Source: an uncultured Eubacteriales bacterium
GTDB lineage: Bacteria; Bacillota; Clostridia; Christensenellales; UBA1242
DNA length: 6,592 nucleotides
Assembly: GCA_948971535.1 (NCBI GenBank)
Contig: CARFEX010000051.1
Coordinates: 1 to 6,592, forward strand
Direction of reading: 5' to 3'
The notes below the pieces were generated by a model, which saw only the letters and a list, made by a program, of their open reading frames with translations, searched no databases and was not told where the DNA came from. The position numbers were made by a program, and so were the translations under genes. Below are positions 1 to 6,560 of this stretch, in pieces (within the stretch, counting starts at the first letter, position 1; every line of letters begins with the position of its first letter).

Positions 1-2
1 CA

Positions 3-3000
3 AAGTACTGCTCAATTCCACCAAGTGCAGGAAAGTATGTGGTAAGAAGAACTTATAATAGTGAAACAACTCAAAATTTTGATTACTACGAAAGAGATAT
101 TTCTTTAACTATAGATAACTACAATGTAATTTCAGAACAAGAAACTGTAACAAGCCAAGTTTATCAAGACAAGGCAGGCAAAAATTATTTCAAAACTGAA
201 GAAATTTTAACACGCCCAGTTAAAGACGATGCTAGTAACTTGGAAATAGAATGTTTTGTTTATCTTTCTGTGGACGGAAGCAAAGTCTATGGAAATGGTG
301 AAGACTTCTATCTTTTAAATAGTGAAAACAAATTTGTTTTGATTGCTGACAGAGATTTAGGAACAATTAAAAACAACACTTCTCTTGAAAGTATTGTTGG
401 TGGCGATATACTGCTTAGTATGTTCAGCGGAGAAGGCAACTCTTCTATCCAAGTTTCACTTCCTTCTTATAGCAAAGATACAGGGCTTAATAATGGCTCA
501 CTTTTCACACAAGAATGGTTCACAGAATATGAAGAGCCAAAAACTCTTGTGGTTGAAACAAACAAACTTCCACTTTCTATCAATATTCCAACTTACAAAT
601 ACACTACTGGAACAAGTTATAACAATGGCAATAATAGCTTTTCAACTGATATTAACAATCCGCTTTCAGCTTACAGCAATGCAAGAATTGAAAAAGTTGA
701 ACTTGAAAACCAAGCTACTAAATACAATGTTGTAATCAATGACGAAATAACTGGTGACAAGATAATTCTTAAAAGCTATTATGATGAAACAGAGGCTATA
801 AATTATATAAATAACAACAACTGCACTATAGAACAATACAAACTCTATGCAGAAATTACCTATACTGGCATAAACAATGAAAAATTGTATTACCAAACAA
901 ATAAAAACAGTTTTGCTGGCAATTTCTTAAATTTCTATCAAGTTGAAAAGCTTGGTGATGAAATTATCAGTACAAGCAAGCCTGTTACTTTCTCAAAAGC
1001 AGGAACTTATCAAGTGACTATTTATCAGGCTTACAATGAAGGCTCTATGACTGGCTCTGAATTACCTGAACTTAAAAGCTTCTATAAATTTAAATTTCAA
1101 ATAAAAGAGGCTTATCCAGAATTTGATATTCTTAATAGTCAAAATATAGAACTTAACACCTACAATCTTAGCAATTCAAACAAAGATATTACAGCTTATA
1201 CAAATGACGATATAGTTAAATTCAGATGGTTTGATTCTACTAGCGACTTTGTTGCAAATATCGATAAAACTAAAATTTCTTATACAACTTATAATGGTAT
1301 TCAAACAATAAATCAAGGCTATATTTCCCCTGACCTAATCAAAACCAACAAGCTTGAAAATACATTAGAGTTTAATTTAAACGATTTAGGCCTATGGAAA
1401 AATGGCAACTTTATTGAAGTGGAAATGCAGTTTGAAGGGCATAATGATGAGTACTACACTACAACTCGAAAGAAAGTTGTTGTTGACTACTCTGCTCCAC
1501 TTGATAATCTCTCATATTTAATGGATAACCTTGCAAGCGCAGCAAACTTTTTCCCTAGATTATCCCAAGAGAAAAATATGAGAACACTCCATGATTACAA
1601 GCAAAATATTATAAATACTAATTCTTGGAATGATTATCAAACTAACCTTGAAAAGGTAAGTTTTTCATATTCTAATAGTGACGGAATTTTCAAATACTAT
1701 TCTTACACTGTTGACAAAGCATTCTTTACTGAACTTTTACCTCAATCGCTTAATAAAAATCCTACTGGTGTAAATAAAATCTATTATAGAGCAATAGACT
1801 ATAAAGGCGAATATAAACAAGTTACAAGAAATAGTTTCTCAGAAGGAAATTATAGAGATATTGATAATATCGAGGATGACAAAATCAACCTAAACACAAA
1901 TGAATATTTTGAAATAGTTGAGTTTGATAGAGCAATGAATATGGCTGTTTATGTAGTTCACCTCAACACAAAAACCGAAAATGAAAATGCTCAAAATAAC
2001 ATAGCTATATCCTATGAAAATGCTCGTGGCAATGCAGGTCAACTGACCGACAATGAAATAGACACAACACAAGAGCAAATAAATATTTACTCAAATAGTG
2101 GCTTTGAAATAACCAATTTAAATTATAATGATGACAGTTGGGGTTATTACCAAATTAAACTTGGCAATGAAATTTATTCTAACACTTACCTTGCAAGTCC
2201 TTGGCTTGATAATGGAATGATTTATAGAATAGGGCTAAGTAACTATACTCCAGTTTCTATTTCAGAACTATTTAAAAATATTACTTCAAGCGACAAAAAA
2301 CATTCACTCACCGTTCTTGACAGATACAATGCTGTGAGCAAAGAGATTTTTATCTCTATAATGGACGCAAATTTAATTACCAATAAAACTAACGATGTTT
2401 CTGGCAATCCAGTTTTAGAAATTTATACTGAAATCGATAATGAGAGAGCGACAATCTTCCCTGTCAAAATTGAAATACAACAATACGTTGAAAACAACTG
2501 GACAGGAGTTTACATTGGTGAAAACTCAAATCTTTCTTGGCCAAACAACGATTTTGTTACATTCGATTATCAATCAGGTATACTTAAAATCACTGTCAAT
2601 ATAGGCGAAAGTAAAAATGGAAAACTTAAATATATTATCACCGACAACTTTGGCAATAAAACTACTATTATTCAACTTTCTGATGAAGAAACTTGCAAAG
2701 AGGTTGTAGATTCGACAGGTTACGAAATGAGTGCTATTGCGAGTGAAAGTGACGGTTCAATAACTTATCTTTCTTCAAAAACTTTGCGATATCAATTCAA
2801 TAATCTCATTCATAGAATAATTATTTCCAAGCTTGAAAGTGATGGTTCATTTAAAGATATAACTTCAACAAGTACGAGATTTGACACAGTGCCAAACACA
2901 AAAAATATCAGTTATTATGAATTTACACCTATTGCAGGTCAAAAGAATTATGATAATGTTTATAGAGTTAAAGTGTATGAACTTGAAAATTCTACTAGAT

Positions 3001-5120
3001 TAGTACAGGAAAACACTACACCTGTAAAAGTGATTAATATAAGAATTTACAATAAACTCCCTGAATTATCAAAAGTCCCAACCGATAATAATTCAAACTT
3101 AATTTATTTCAAAGATAAAAACGATGAAATAATAACAGACTTTGGACAAGATAGTTATAATACAACTATTGATTTTAACGGAACTGCTTACACAACAAAA
3201 GCTTACTCAATTACAACCTACTCAGACAGTATGACCGTACATTTTGATAATGGTCAATACAACCAAGCCGATGGCAAATATAGTTATCTAGACCAATATA
3301 GTTATTCAGTTTATTTTTCTCGGGATAATGGTACTTCTTGGATTAACATAAATGAATTTTATGATAACTTCCGTTTTAGTGGCGCAGGTGATTATTTATT
3401 CTTAATTAAATATGACAATGATGAGTTTCTTACTGATAATTTCAAACTTATAAAACTTACTATACTCAACTCTTCATCAATTTTCTATTATATCACTGTT
3501 GACGGAATACAAATTTCCAAAGCTCTAAACAATGACGGCTCTAACAAGATTTATACCTCAAAAAGCGGGAAAGAGTATGACACTAACTACTTTGTTTCAA
3601 TTCCTTACAACGATAGAGATTCTCATCTCAAAATATACGCTAATGAAGAACTTGGCGTTAAGTGCAATCTAAAAACAACTGAAGCTACTGGAACAAATGT
3701 TTTTGTTGAAATATATGAATATACTTGCGATTACTCAAATGGTCACTTTACAATCATATATATACCAGCTAGCAATGATATACTGAAAAACTTGGATTAT
3801 GTGAGTGTTTCAAATATTACAACAACACTTATTAATCCAAATCAAAATAGTGAAATTATAGCTGTAAGCAAAGAAAAAGCTAAGTTTGACAGCCTTAAAA
3901 TATCTTGGACAGGTTATTATGGAATAAAAGAAAACCTTATAAATGTTAGAGTTTCTAAACTTAATGATGGTGTCTTCAAAGATATTCACATTGATATTTA
4001 TCAAGAGGGCGACCAAAATTATATTTATCTTGATAAAGCTGGTAGTTACCATCTAGAATTTAGAGATTCTTCTGAACCTGCCAACATACATCGTTTTGGG
4101 TTAAATAATTTTTACAACTTGGTATTTTTAAATTCGGTACCTTTCCTTGTTAGTTCAGTTGATGAAGTTAGTGGTGAAGAAATAACTTCTGAACCAGTTG
4201 AAAGAGCTATTTATAACAATGAAGTTAAAATTAGGCTCGTTGACTTAAATGCTTACTTTAATGCTTCTGGTTACCCTACAATTTCAGTTACAAGAAATGG
4301 AGAACCTTACACTAATTTCACTCATGCTAACTATGTTTATGCATTTAAAGAACCTGGGTATTATAAAGTTAAGTTCTCTGCAACTTACAATTATCCTGAC
4401 CCAGACAAAGCACCTATTGAGCTTCGTGAAAAGGAATTTACATTTACTATAATCAATAAAAATGAGTCAAACATCTCATATCAAATAAGCCCTTATGCTA
4501 ATTACTACATAGAAAAAGTTTTAAGATACGAAAACGACAAAGCAGATGCTATTGATATAACTGAAATACTTAAAACATTATTCAAAAAGAATGTAGTAGT
4601 AGTTAATGGAAAGCAATACCTTAACACCCTATTATTGTCTAACTATGATGACAAAACTGGTACAGGAAGATATGAAATAACTGTTAATACAGGAACTAAC
4701 AATTATAAAGAGATTACAGCTCAAAGTTTTAAATTTGATATTTGGATAAATGATGCTCTTCCTCCAATAGAAGTTTCTATAGCTGAAGGACAAACAACTT
4801 CTGATACTATCATGGTTCGTTTTAATCCTAGAAATTTGTTTAATGCAATCGGAGATAGTTATATAAAGATTGATAGCAAGATTTGGGAAATCAATGCAGA
4901 AACTATTGAAACTTTACCTACAACTCTTTCTATCACAAATGCAGGTGTACACTATATACAAGTTTACACTGCAAGCGGAAATCTACTTTATTCTTACAAA
5001 GTAGTTAAGAAAGACCCTCTTAACGTTTGGGCAATCATAGCTATTGTTATCGGTGTGCTTGCCGCAATCGCAATAGTGATTATAACAATAAAATTGCGTA
5101 AACGACTTAAAGTAAAATAA
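3..5120 (+). CDS. Giant modular cell-surface protein with C-terminal membrane anchor (5'-partial)
   Basis: I do not recognise a named family. The frame is open to the left edge: 12 codons before the GTG at 39 are in frame without a stop and read KYCSIPPSAGKY, the end of another domain, so the true start and any signal peptide lie outside the window. Numbering residues from the GTG codon, the chain is rich in Asn, Tyr, Ser and Thr, poor in Cys, and predicted to be almost all beta strand. Motifs typical of bacterial Ig-like domains recur. These are last-strand AGxY-type turns at 321, 1116, 1334, 1439 and 1635, and 'tD..GN'-like strands near 483, 587, 761 and 869. Charged-turn hairpins at 930-941 (SKLESDGSFKDI) and 1306-1316 (SKLNDGVFKDI) are clearly related to each other. 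One helix (1664-1684) and a basic tail end the protein. I infer an extracellular, membrane-tethered stalk or adhesin-like protein. The ligand is unknown and no catalytic motif was seen. It is convergent with rplA and ends at TAA. Confidence 0.9.
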   Translation, partial: KYCSIPPSAGKYVVRRTYNSETTQNFDYYERDISLTIDNYNVISEQETVTSQVYQDKAGKNYFKTEEILTRPVKDDASNLEIECFVYLSVDGSKVYGNGEDFYLLNSENKFVLIADRDLGTIKNNTSLESIVGGDILLSMFSGEGNSSIQVSLPSYSKDTGLNNGSLFTQEWFTEYEEPKTLVVETNKLPLSINIPTYKYTTGTSYNNGNNSFSTDINNPLSAYSNARIEKVELENQATKYNVVINDEITGDKIILKSYYDETEAINYINNNNCTIEQYKLYAEITYTGINNEKLYYQTNKNSFAGNFLNFYQVEKLGDEIISTSKPVTFSKAGTYQVTIYQAYNEGSMTGSELPELKSFYKFKFQIKEAYPEFDILNSQNIELNTYNLSNSNKDITAYTNDDIVKFRWFDSTSDFVANIDKTKISYTTYNGIQTINQGYISPDLIKTNKLENTLEFNLNDLGLWKNGNFIEVEMQFEGHNDEYYTTTRKKVVVDYSAPLDNLSYLMDNLASAANFFPRLSQEKNMRTLHDYKQNIINTNSWNDYQTNLEKVSFSYSNSDGIFKYYSYTVDKAFFTELLPQSLNKNPTGVNKIYYRAIDYKGEYKQVTRNSFSEGNYRDIDNIEDDKINLNTNEYFEIVEFDRAMNMAVYVVHLNTKTENENAQNNIAISYENARGNAGQLTDNEIDTTQEQINIYSNSGFEITNLNYNDDSWGYYQIKLGNEIYSNTYLASPWLDNGMIYRIGLSNYTPVSISELFKNITSSDKKHSLTVLDRYNAVSKEIFISIMDANLITNKTNDVSGNPVLEIYTEIDNERATIFPVKIEIQQYVENNWTGVYIGENSNLSWPNNDFVTFDYQSGILKITVNIGESKNGKLKYIITDNFGNKTTIIQLSDEETCKEVVDSTGYEMSAIASESDGSITYLSSKTLRYQFNNLIHRIIISKLESDGSFKDITSTSTRFDTVPNTKNISYYEFTPIAGQKNYDNVYRVKVYELENSTRLVQENTTPVKVINIRIYNKLPELSKVPTDNNSNLIYFKDKNDEIITDFGQDSYNTTIDFNGTAYTTKAYSITTYSDSMTVHFDNGQYNQADGKYSYLDQYSYSVYFSRDNGTSWININEFYDNFRFSGAGDYLFLIKYDNDEFLTDNFKLIKLTILNSSSIFYYITVDGIQISKALNNDGSNKIYTSKSGKEYDTNYFVSIPYNDRDSHLKIYANEELGVKCNLKTTEATGTNVFVEIYEYTCDYSNGHFTIIYIPASNDILKNLDYVSVSNITTTLINPNQNSEIIAVSKEKAKFDSLKISWTGYYGIKENLINVRVSKLNDGVFKDIHIDIYQEGDQNYIYLDKAGSYHLEFRDSSEPANIHRFGLNNFYNLVFLNSVPFLVSSVDEVSGEEITSEPVERAIYNNEVKIRLVDLNAYFNASGYPTISVTRNGEPYTNFTHANYVYAFKEPGYYKVKFSATYNYPDPDKAPIELREKEFTFTIINKNESNISYQISPYANYYIEKVLRYENDKADAIDITEILKTLFKKNVVVVNGKQYLNTLLLSNYDDKTGTGRYEITVNTGTNNYKEITAQSFKFDIWINDALPPIEVSIAEGQTTSDTIMVRFNPRNLFNAIGDSYIKIDSKIWEINAETIETLPTTLSITNAGVHYIQVYTASGNLLYSYKVVKKDPLNVWAIIAIVIGVLAAIAIVIITIKLRKRLKVK
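5028..5120 (+). other. C-terminal transmembrane anchor and basic cytoplasmic tail
   Basis: This segment encodes the last 30 residues of the surface protein and its stop codon. About 21 uninterrupted hydrophobic residues (W1664 to I1684, numbered from the GTG at 39; Ile, Val and Ala with one Gly) are followed by the nine-residue tail KLRKRLKVK, six of which are basic. By the positive-inside rule the tail is cytoplasmic and the large N-terminal part is outside. No LPXTG-like sortase motif precedes the helix, so the protein is probably held by the membrane rather than covalently attached to peptidoglycan. The prediction is by eye but the signal is strong. Confidence 0.85.
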
Positions 5121-5157
5121 AGATTTAGTTTCAAAATCTTAATGACTTAGTTATTGC

Positions 5158-5196
5158 AACTAAAAAAAGAACTCTAAAAAGAGTTCTTTTTTAGTT
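5158..5196. terminator. Intrinsic terminator, probably bidirectional, after the surface-protein gene
   Basis: A 13-bp perfect inverted repeat (5163-5175 with 5180-5192) encloses an AAAA loop at 5176-5179. The core is GAACTCT/AGAGTTC and the A-tract/T-tract flanks give a terminal U-run on either strand. AACT and AGTT extend the symmetry on the outside with one bulged A. It starts about 40 bases after the TAA of the surface gene, where a plus-strand terminator is expected. It can also act as a backup stop for transcripts running leftward from rplA. Confidence 0.85.
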
Positions 5197-5287
5197 ACAT
5201 TAATGATTATGGCACATTTTTATACTTTTTTCTTTCATACATATTTATTATAAGACATTTAAATTTAAAGTATTTTAAATAACAAAT
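5197..5287. other. A/T-rich spacer between two terminators, no gene
   Basis: This stretch lies between the two terminators and is strongly A/T-rich, with short ATTTAAAT-like self-complementary runs. No open reading frame with a ribosome-binding site, no RNA gene and no convincing promoter is visible. The only frame crossing it is an out-of-frame antisense extension from inside rplA, which is not credible. It appears to be plain convergent intergenic DNA. Confidence 0.6.
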
Positions 5288-5321
5288 AAAAAAGATATTC
5301 ATAATAAAATATCTTTTTTTT
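5288..5321 (-). terminator. Intrinsic terminator of the rplK-rplA operon
   Basis: GATATT (5294-5299) pairs with AATATC (5308-5313) around an 8-base loop. Six A residues on the left (5288-5293) and eight T residues on the right (5314-5321) extend the stem with A-U pairs. In the minus-strand transcript the hairpin begins about 7 bases after the rplA stop codon and ends in a run of six U. Its stem is weak in G/C, so the stronger hairpin at 5158-5196 may act as a second stop. The sequence is nearly symmetric and could also stop plus-strand readthrough. Confidence 0.75.
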
Positions 5322-5327
5322 AAGTTT

Positions 5328-6008
5328 TTATAATGTAACTGTAACTTTAATTCCAGGTCCCATAGTAGAAGCAATAGCAACACTCTTGAAGTATTGTCCT
5401 TTTGCAGCTGCTGGTTTTGCTTTGATAAGTGCTTCAATAACTGTGTTGAAGTTGTCAACAAGTTTATCTTTTCCAAAGCTTACCTTTCCTAAGATTACGT
5501 GAACGATATTGTTCTTATCAAGTCTGTATTCAACCTTACCAGCTTTAGCGTCATTGATAGCTTTTGCAACGTCCATTGTAACTGTTCCGCTCTTTGGATT
5601 TGGCATCAAGCCTTTTGGTCCAAGAACTCTAGCTACACGGCCTACAATACCCATCATATCTGGTGTTGTAATACATACGTCAAATTCAAGCCATCCGCCT
5701 TGAATTTTTGCAACGATATCTTCAGCACCAACATAATCAGCACCAGCTTTTACAGCATCGTCTGCTTTGTCACCTTTTGCGATAACTAAAACTTTAAGGC
5801 TTTTACCTGTTCCGTGAGGAAGGATACATACACCACGAACTTGTTGGTCCGCATTTCTTCCGTCAACACCAAGTCTTGCGTGAAGTTCAACTGTTTCATC
5901 AAACTTTGCTTTTGGAAGTGAAAGAAGAGTATCAATAGCGCTTGAAATATCTTTTGAACTAGAAGAAATCATTTCAACTTCTTGTTTTTGTTTTTTAGTA
6001 AGTTTCAT
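5328..6008 (-). CDS. rplA: 50S ribosomal protein L1
   Basis: L1 binds 23S rRNA at the mobile L1 stalk, helps release deacylated tRNA from the E site, and commonly acts as translational repressor of its own operon. The 226 residues are near the usual bacterial length of roughly 230, with a slightly short C-terminus. Domain I is formed by about residues 1-67 and 157-226, with the inserted domain II between them. Visible family hallmarks are KFDETVELH (35-43), ADQQVRG (53-59), LPHGTGK (63-69), the signature LGPKGLMPNPKSG (129-141), and the RNA-contacting STMGPG near the end (214-219; Thr215, Met216, Gly217). The ATG at 6006-6008 has a strong GAGGAGGG five to six bases upstream, which fixes the start. 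It lies 12 bases after the rplK stop codon, so it is co-transcribed and probably translationally coupled. A terminator follows directly; no rplJ is present downstream. Confidence 0.98.
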   Translation of the reverse strand: MKLTKKQKQEVEMISSSSKDISSAIDTLLSLPKAKFDETVELHARLGVDGRNADQQVRGVCILPHGTGKSLKVLVIAKGDKADDAVKAGADYVGAEDIVAKIQGGWLEFDVCITTPDMMGIVGRVARVLGPKGLMPNPKSGTVTMDVAKAINDAKAGKVEYRLDKNNIVHVILGKVSFGKDKLVDNFNTVIEALIKAKPAAAKGQYFKSVAIASTMGPGIKVTVTL

Positions 6009-6012
6009 AATG

Positions 6013-6020
6013 CCCTCCTC
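6013..6020 (-). promoter_or_regulatory. Ribosome-binding site of rplA
   Basis: The minus strand reads GAGGAGGG here, with the AGGAGG core at 6014-6019 and five bases before the ATG. It directly abuts the TAA of rplK (6021-6023). A ribosome ending L11 synthesis therefore covers or adjoins this site, which is the usual arrangement for coupled translation. Confidence 0.85.
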
Positions 6021-6449
6021 TTAGTCCACAACTGTAACGCCCATACTTCTTGCAGCGCCTTCTATCATAGACATTGCAGATTCAATTGAAGTGCAGTTAA
6101 GGTCAGGCATTTTTGTTTGTGCGATTTCTTTAACTTGAGCTTTTGTTATAGTTCCGACTTTTGTTTTGTTTGGCACTCCAGAACCCTTTTCAAGACCAAT
6201 AGCCTTCATAATAAGAACGGCTGCTGGTGGAGTTTTGAGTACGAATGTGAAACTTCTATCAGCATAGATAGTTATCACTACAGGAATAATAAGTCCTGCT
6301 TGAGAAGCTGTCTTCTCATTGAATTCTTTGGTAAAACCAGCGATGTTAATTCCATGTGGTCCGAGTGATGAACCAACTGGAGGTCCTGGTGTGGCTTTAC
6401 CTGCTGGCAATTGGAGTTTTACCATTGCCGCAACTTTTTTCTCTGCCAT
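6021..6449 (-). CDS. rplK: 50S ribosomal protein L11
   Basis: L11 binds 23S rRNA helices 43-44 in the GTPase-associated centre, where it contacts elongation factors and forms part of the thiopeptide antibiotic site. The 142 residues match the family length. The N-terminal domain carries the proline-rich segment PAGKATPGPPVG (15-26), and the C-terminal rRNA-binding domain starts near KTPPAAVL (72-79). Other hallmarks are IYADRSFTF (61-69), GSGVPNKTKVG (89-99), QTKMPDLN (111-118) and GAARSMGV (131-138). The start at 6447-6449 is supported by AAAGGAGG five bases upstream. The segment GSSLGPHG (26-33) differs from the common GPALGQHG: the proline equivalent to E. coli residue 26 is Ser27. It is the first gene of a two-gene operon with rplA, preceded by a structured leader. 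Confidence 0.98.
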   Translation of the reverse strand: MAEKKVAAMVKLQLPAGKATPGPPVGSSLGPHGINIAGFTKEFNEKTASQAGLIIPVVITIYADRSFTFVLKTPPAAVLIMKAIGLEKGSGVPNKTKVGTITKAQVKEIAQTKMPDLNCTSIESAMSMIEGAARSMGVTVVD

Positions 6450-6454
6450 TTTTT

Positions 6455-6462
6455 CCTCCTTT
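6455..6462 (-). promoter_or_regulatory. Ribosome-binding site of rplK
   Basis: The minus strand reads AAAGGAGG, a near-perfect Shine-Dalgarno, followed by five A residues and the ATG. It starts two bases after the last base of the putative L1-binding fold. A protein bound to that fold would be placed to block ribosome entry. Confidence 0.9.
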
Positions 6463-6464
6463 AA

Positions 6465-6500
6465 GTGGTGCTATGACGGGTTGCAGTTCCCATCTCCCAC
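6465..6500 (-). promoter_or_regulatory. Putative L1-binding autoregulatory element in the rplK leader
   Basis: In the minus-strand RNA an outer stem GUGG (6500-6497) pairs with CCAC (6468-6465). An inner six-base-pair stem GAUGGG (6494-6489) pairs with CCCGUC (6480-6475) through one G-U pair, around the loop AACUGCAA. The two helices are joined by an asymmetric internal loop, GA on one side and AUAGCA on the other. Two short helices linked by an asymmetric loop is the known architecture of ribosomal L1 targets in rRNA and in mRNA leaders. The location just before the rplK Shine-Dalgarno is where L1 repression is known in other bacteria. The fold is seen in the sequence; its assignment to L1 is inferred. 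Confidence 0.65.
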
Positions 6501-6511
6501 AAACTAAGATG

Positions 6512-6545
6512 AAAGCATTTTGCCCTCAAATATATAAAGCATTTT
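6512..6545. repeat. Pair of 10-bp direct repeats in the rplK upstream region
   Basis: AAAGCATTTT occurs at 6512-6521 and again at 6536-6545, with 24 bases between the start points. The right copy lies in the spacer and -10 area of the candidate promoter; the left copy lies in the early transcribed leader. On the minus strand the right copy is part of GCAT-GAAA-ATGC (6550-6539), a small hairpin with a GNRA-type tetraloop. The repeat could be chance in A/T-rich DNA or a binding site for a regulator. Confidence 0.4.
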
Positions 6546-6560
6546 CATGCGATATACCAA
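6531..6560 (-). promoter_or_regulatory. Candidate promoter for rplK-rplA
   Basis: On the minus strand TTGGTA (6560-6555) resembles a sigma-A -35 box. It is followed after 18 bases by TATATA (6536-6531), or after 17 bases by TTATAT, as a -10 box. Initiation would then fall near A6526/G6525, giving a leader of about 75 bases that contains the whole L1-type fold. The -35 box overlaps the T-run of the preceding terminator. The -10 match is only partial, so the exact boxes are uncertain, but a promoter between a terminator and rplK is required if the operon is expressed independently. Confidence 0.45.

Noticed and set aside
39..41. GTG as the true start of the surface-protein gene
   Set aside because: The frame is open upstream to the window edge, the upstream codons read like a domain end, no signal peptide follows the GTG, and no Shine-Dalgarno precedes it.
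3810..4052. Antisense frames within the surface gene (also at 666-896 and 1890-2078)
   Set aside because: They are short, hydrophobic by-products of A/T-rich antisense sequence, with no Shine-Dalgarno and no known motif.
3..5120. Possible TGA recoding or Mollicutes-type code
   Set aside because: Tryptophan is encoded by TGG in all genes and no in-frame TGA was seen, so the standard bacterial code is sufficient.
5120..5140. AAGATTT/AAATCTT hairpin at the stop codon of the surface gene
   Set aside because: It is seven almost pure A-T pairs without a following U-run; the hairpin at 5158-5196 is the much better terminator.
5255..5278. ATTTAAAT-type palindromes in the convergent spacer
   Set aside because: Such runs are expected by chance in very A/T-rich DNA, and nothing around them suggests an origin or an operator.
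5207..5476. Minus-strand frame of 89 codons overlapping the end of rplA
   Set aside because: It lies out of frame inside a certain gene, continues through both the operon terminator and A/T-rich spacer, and has no ribosome-binding site.
5499..5789. Plus-strand frames opposite rplA and rplK (also at 5509-5703, 6117-6368 and 6319-6507)
   Set aside because: They are antisense shadows of two strongly conserved ribosomal genes; the encoded sequences look random.
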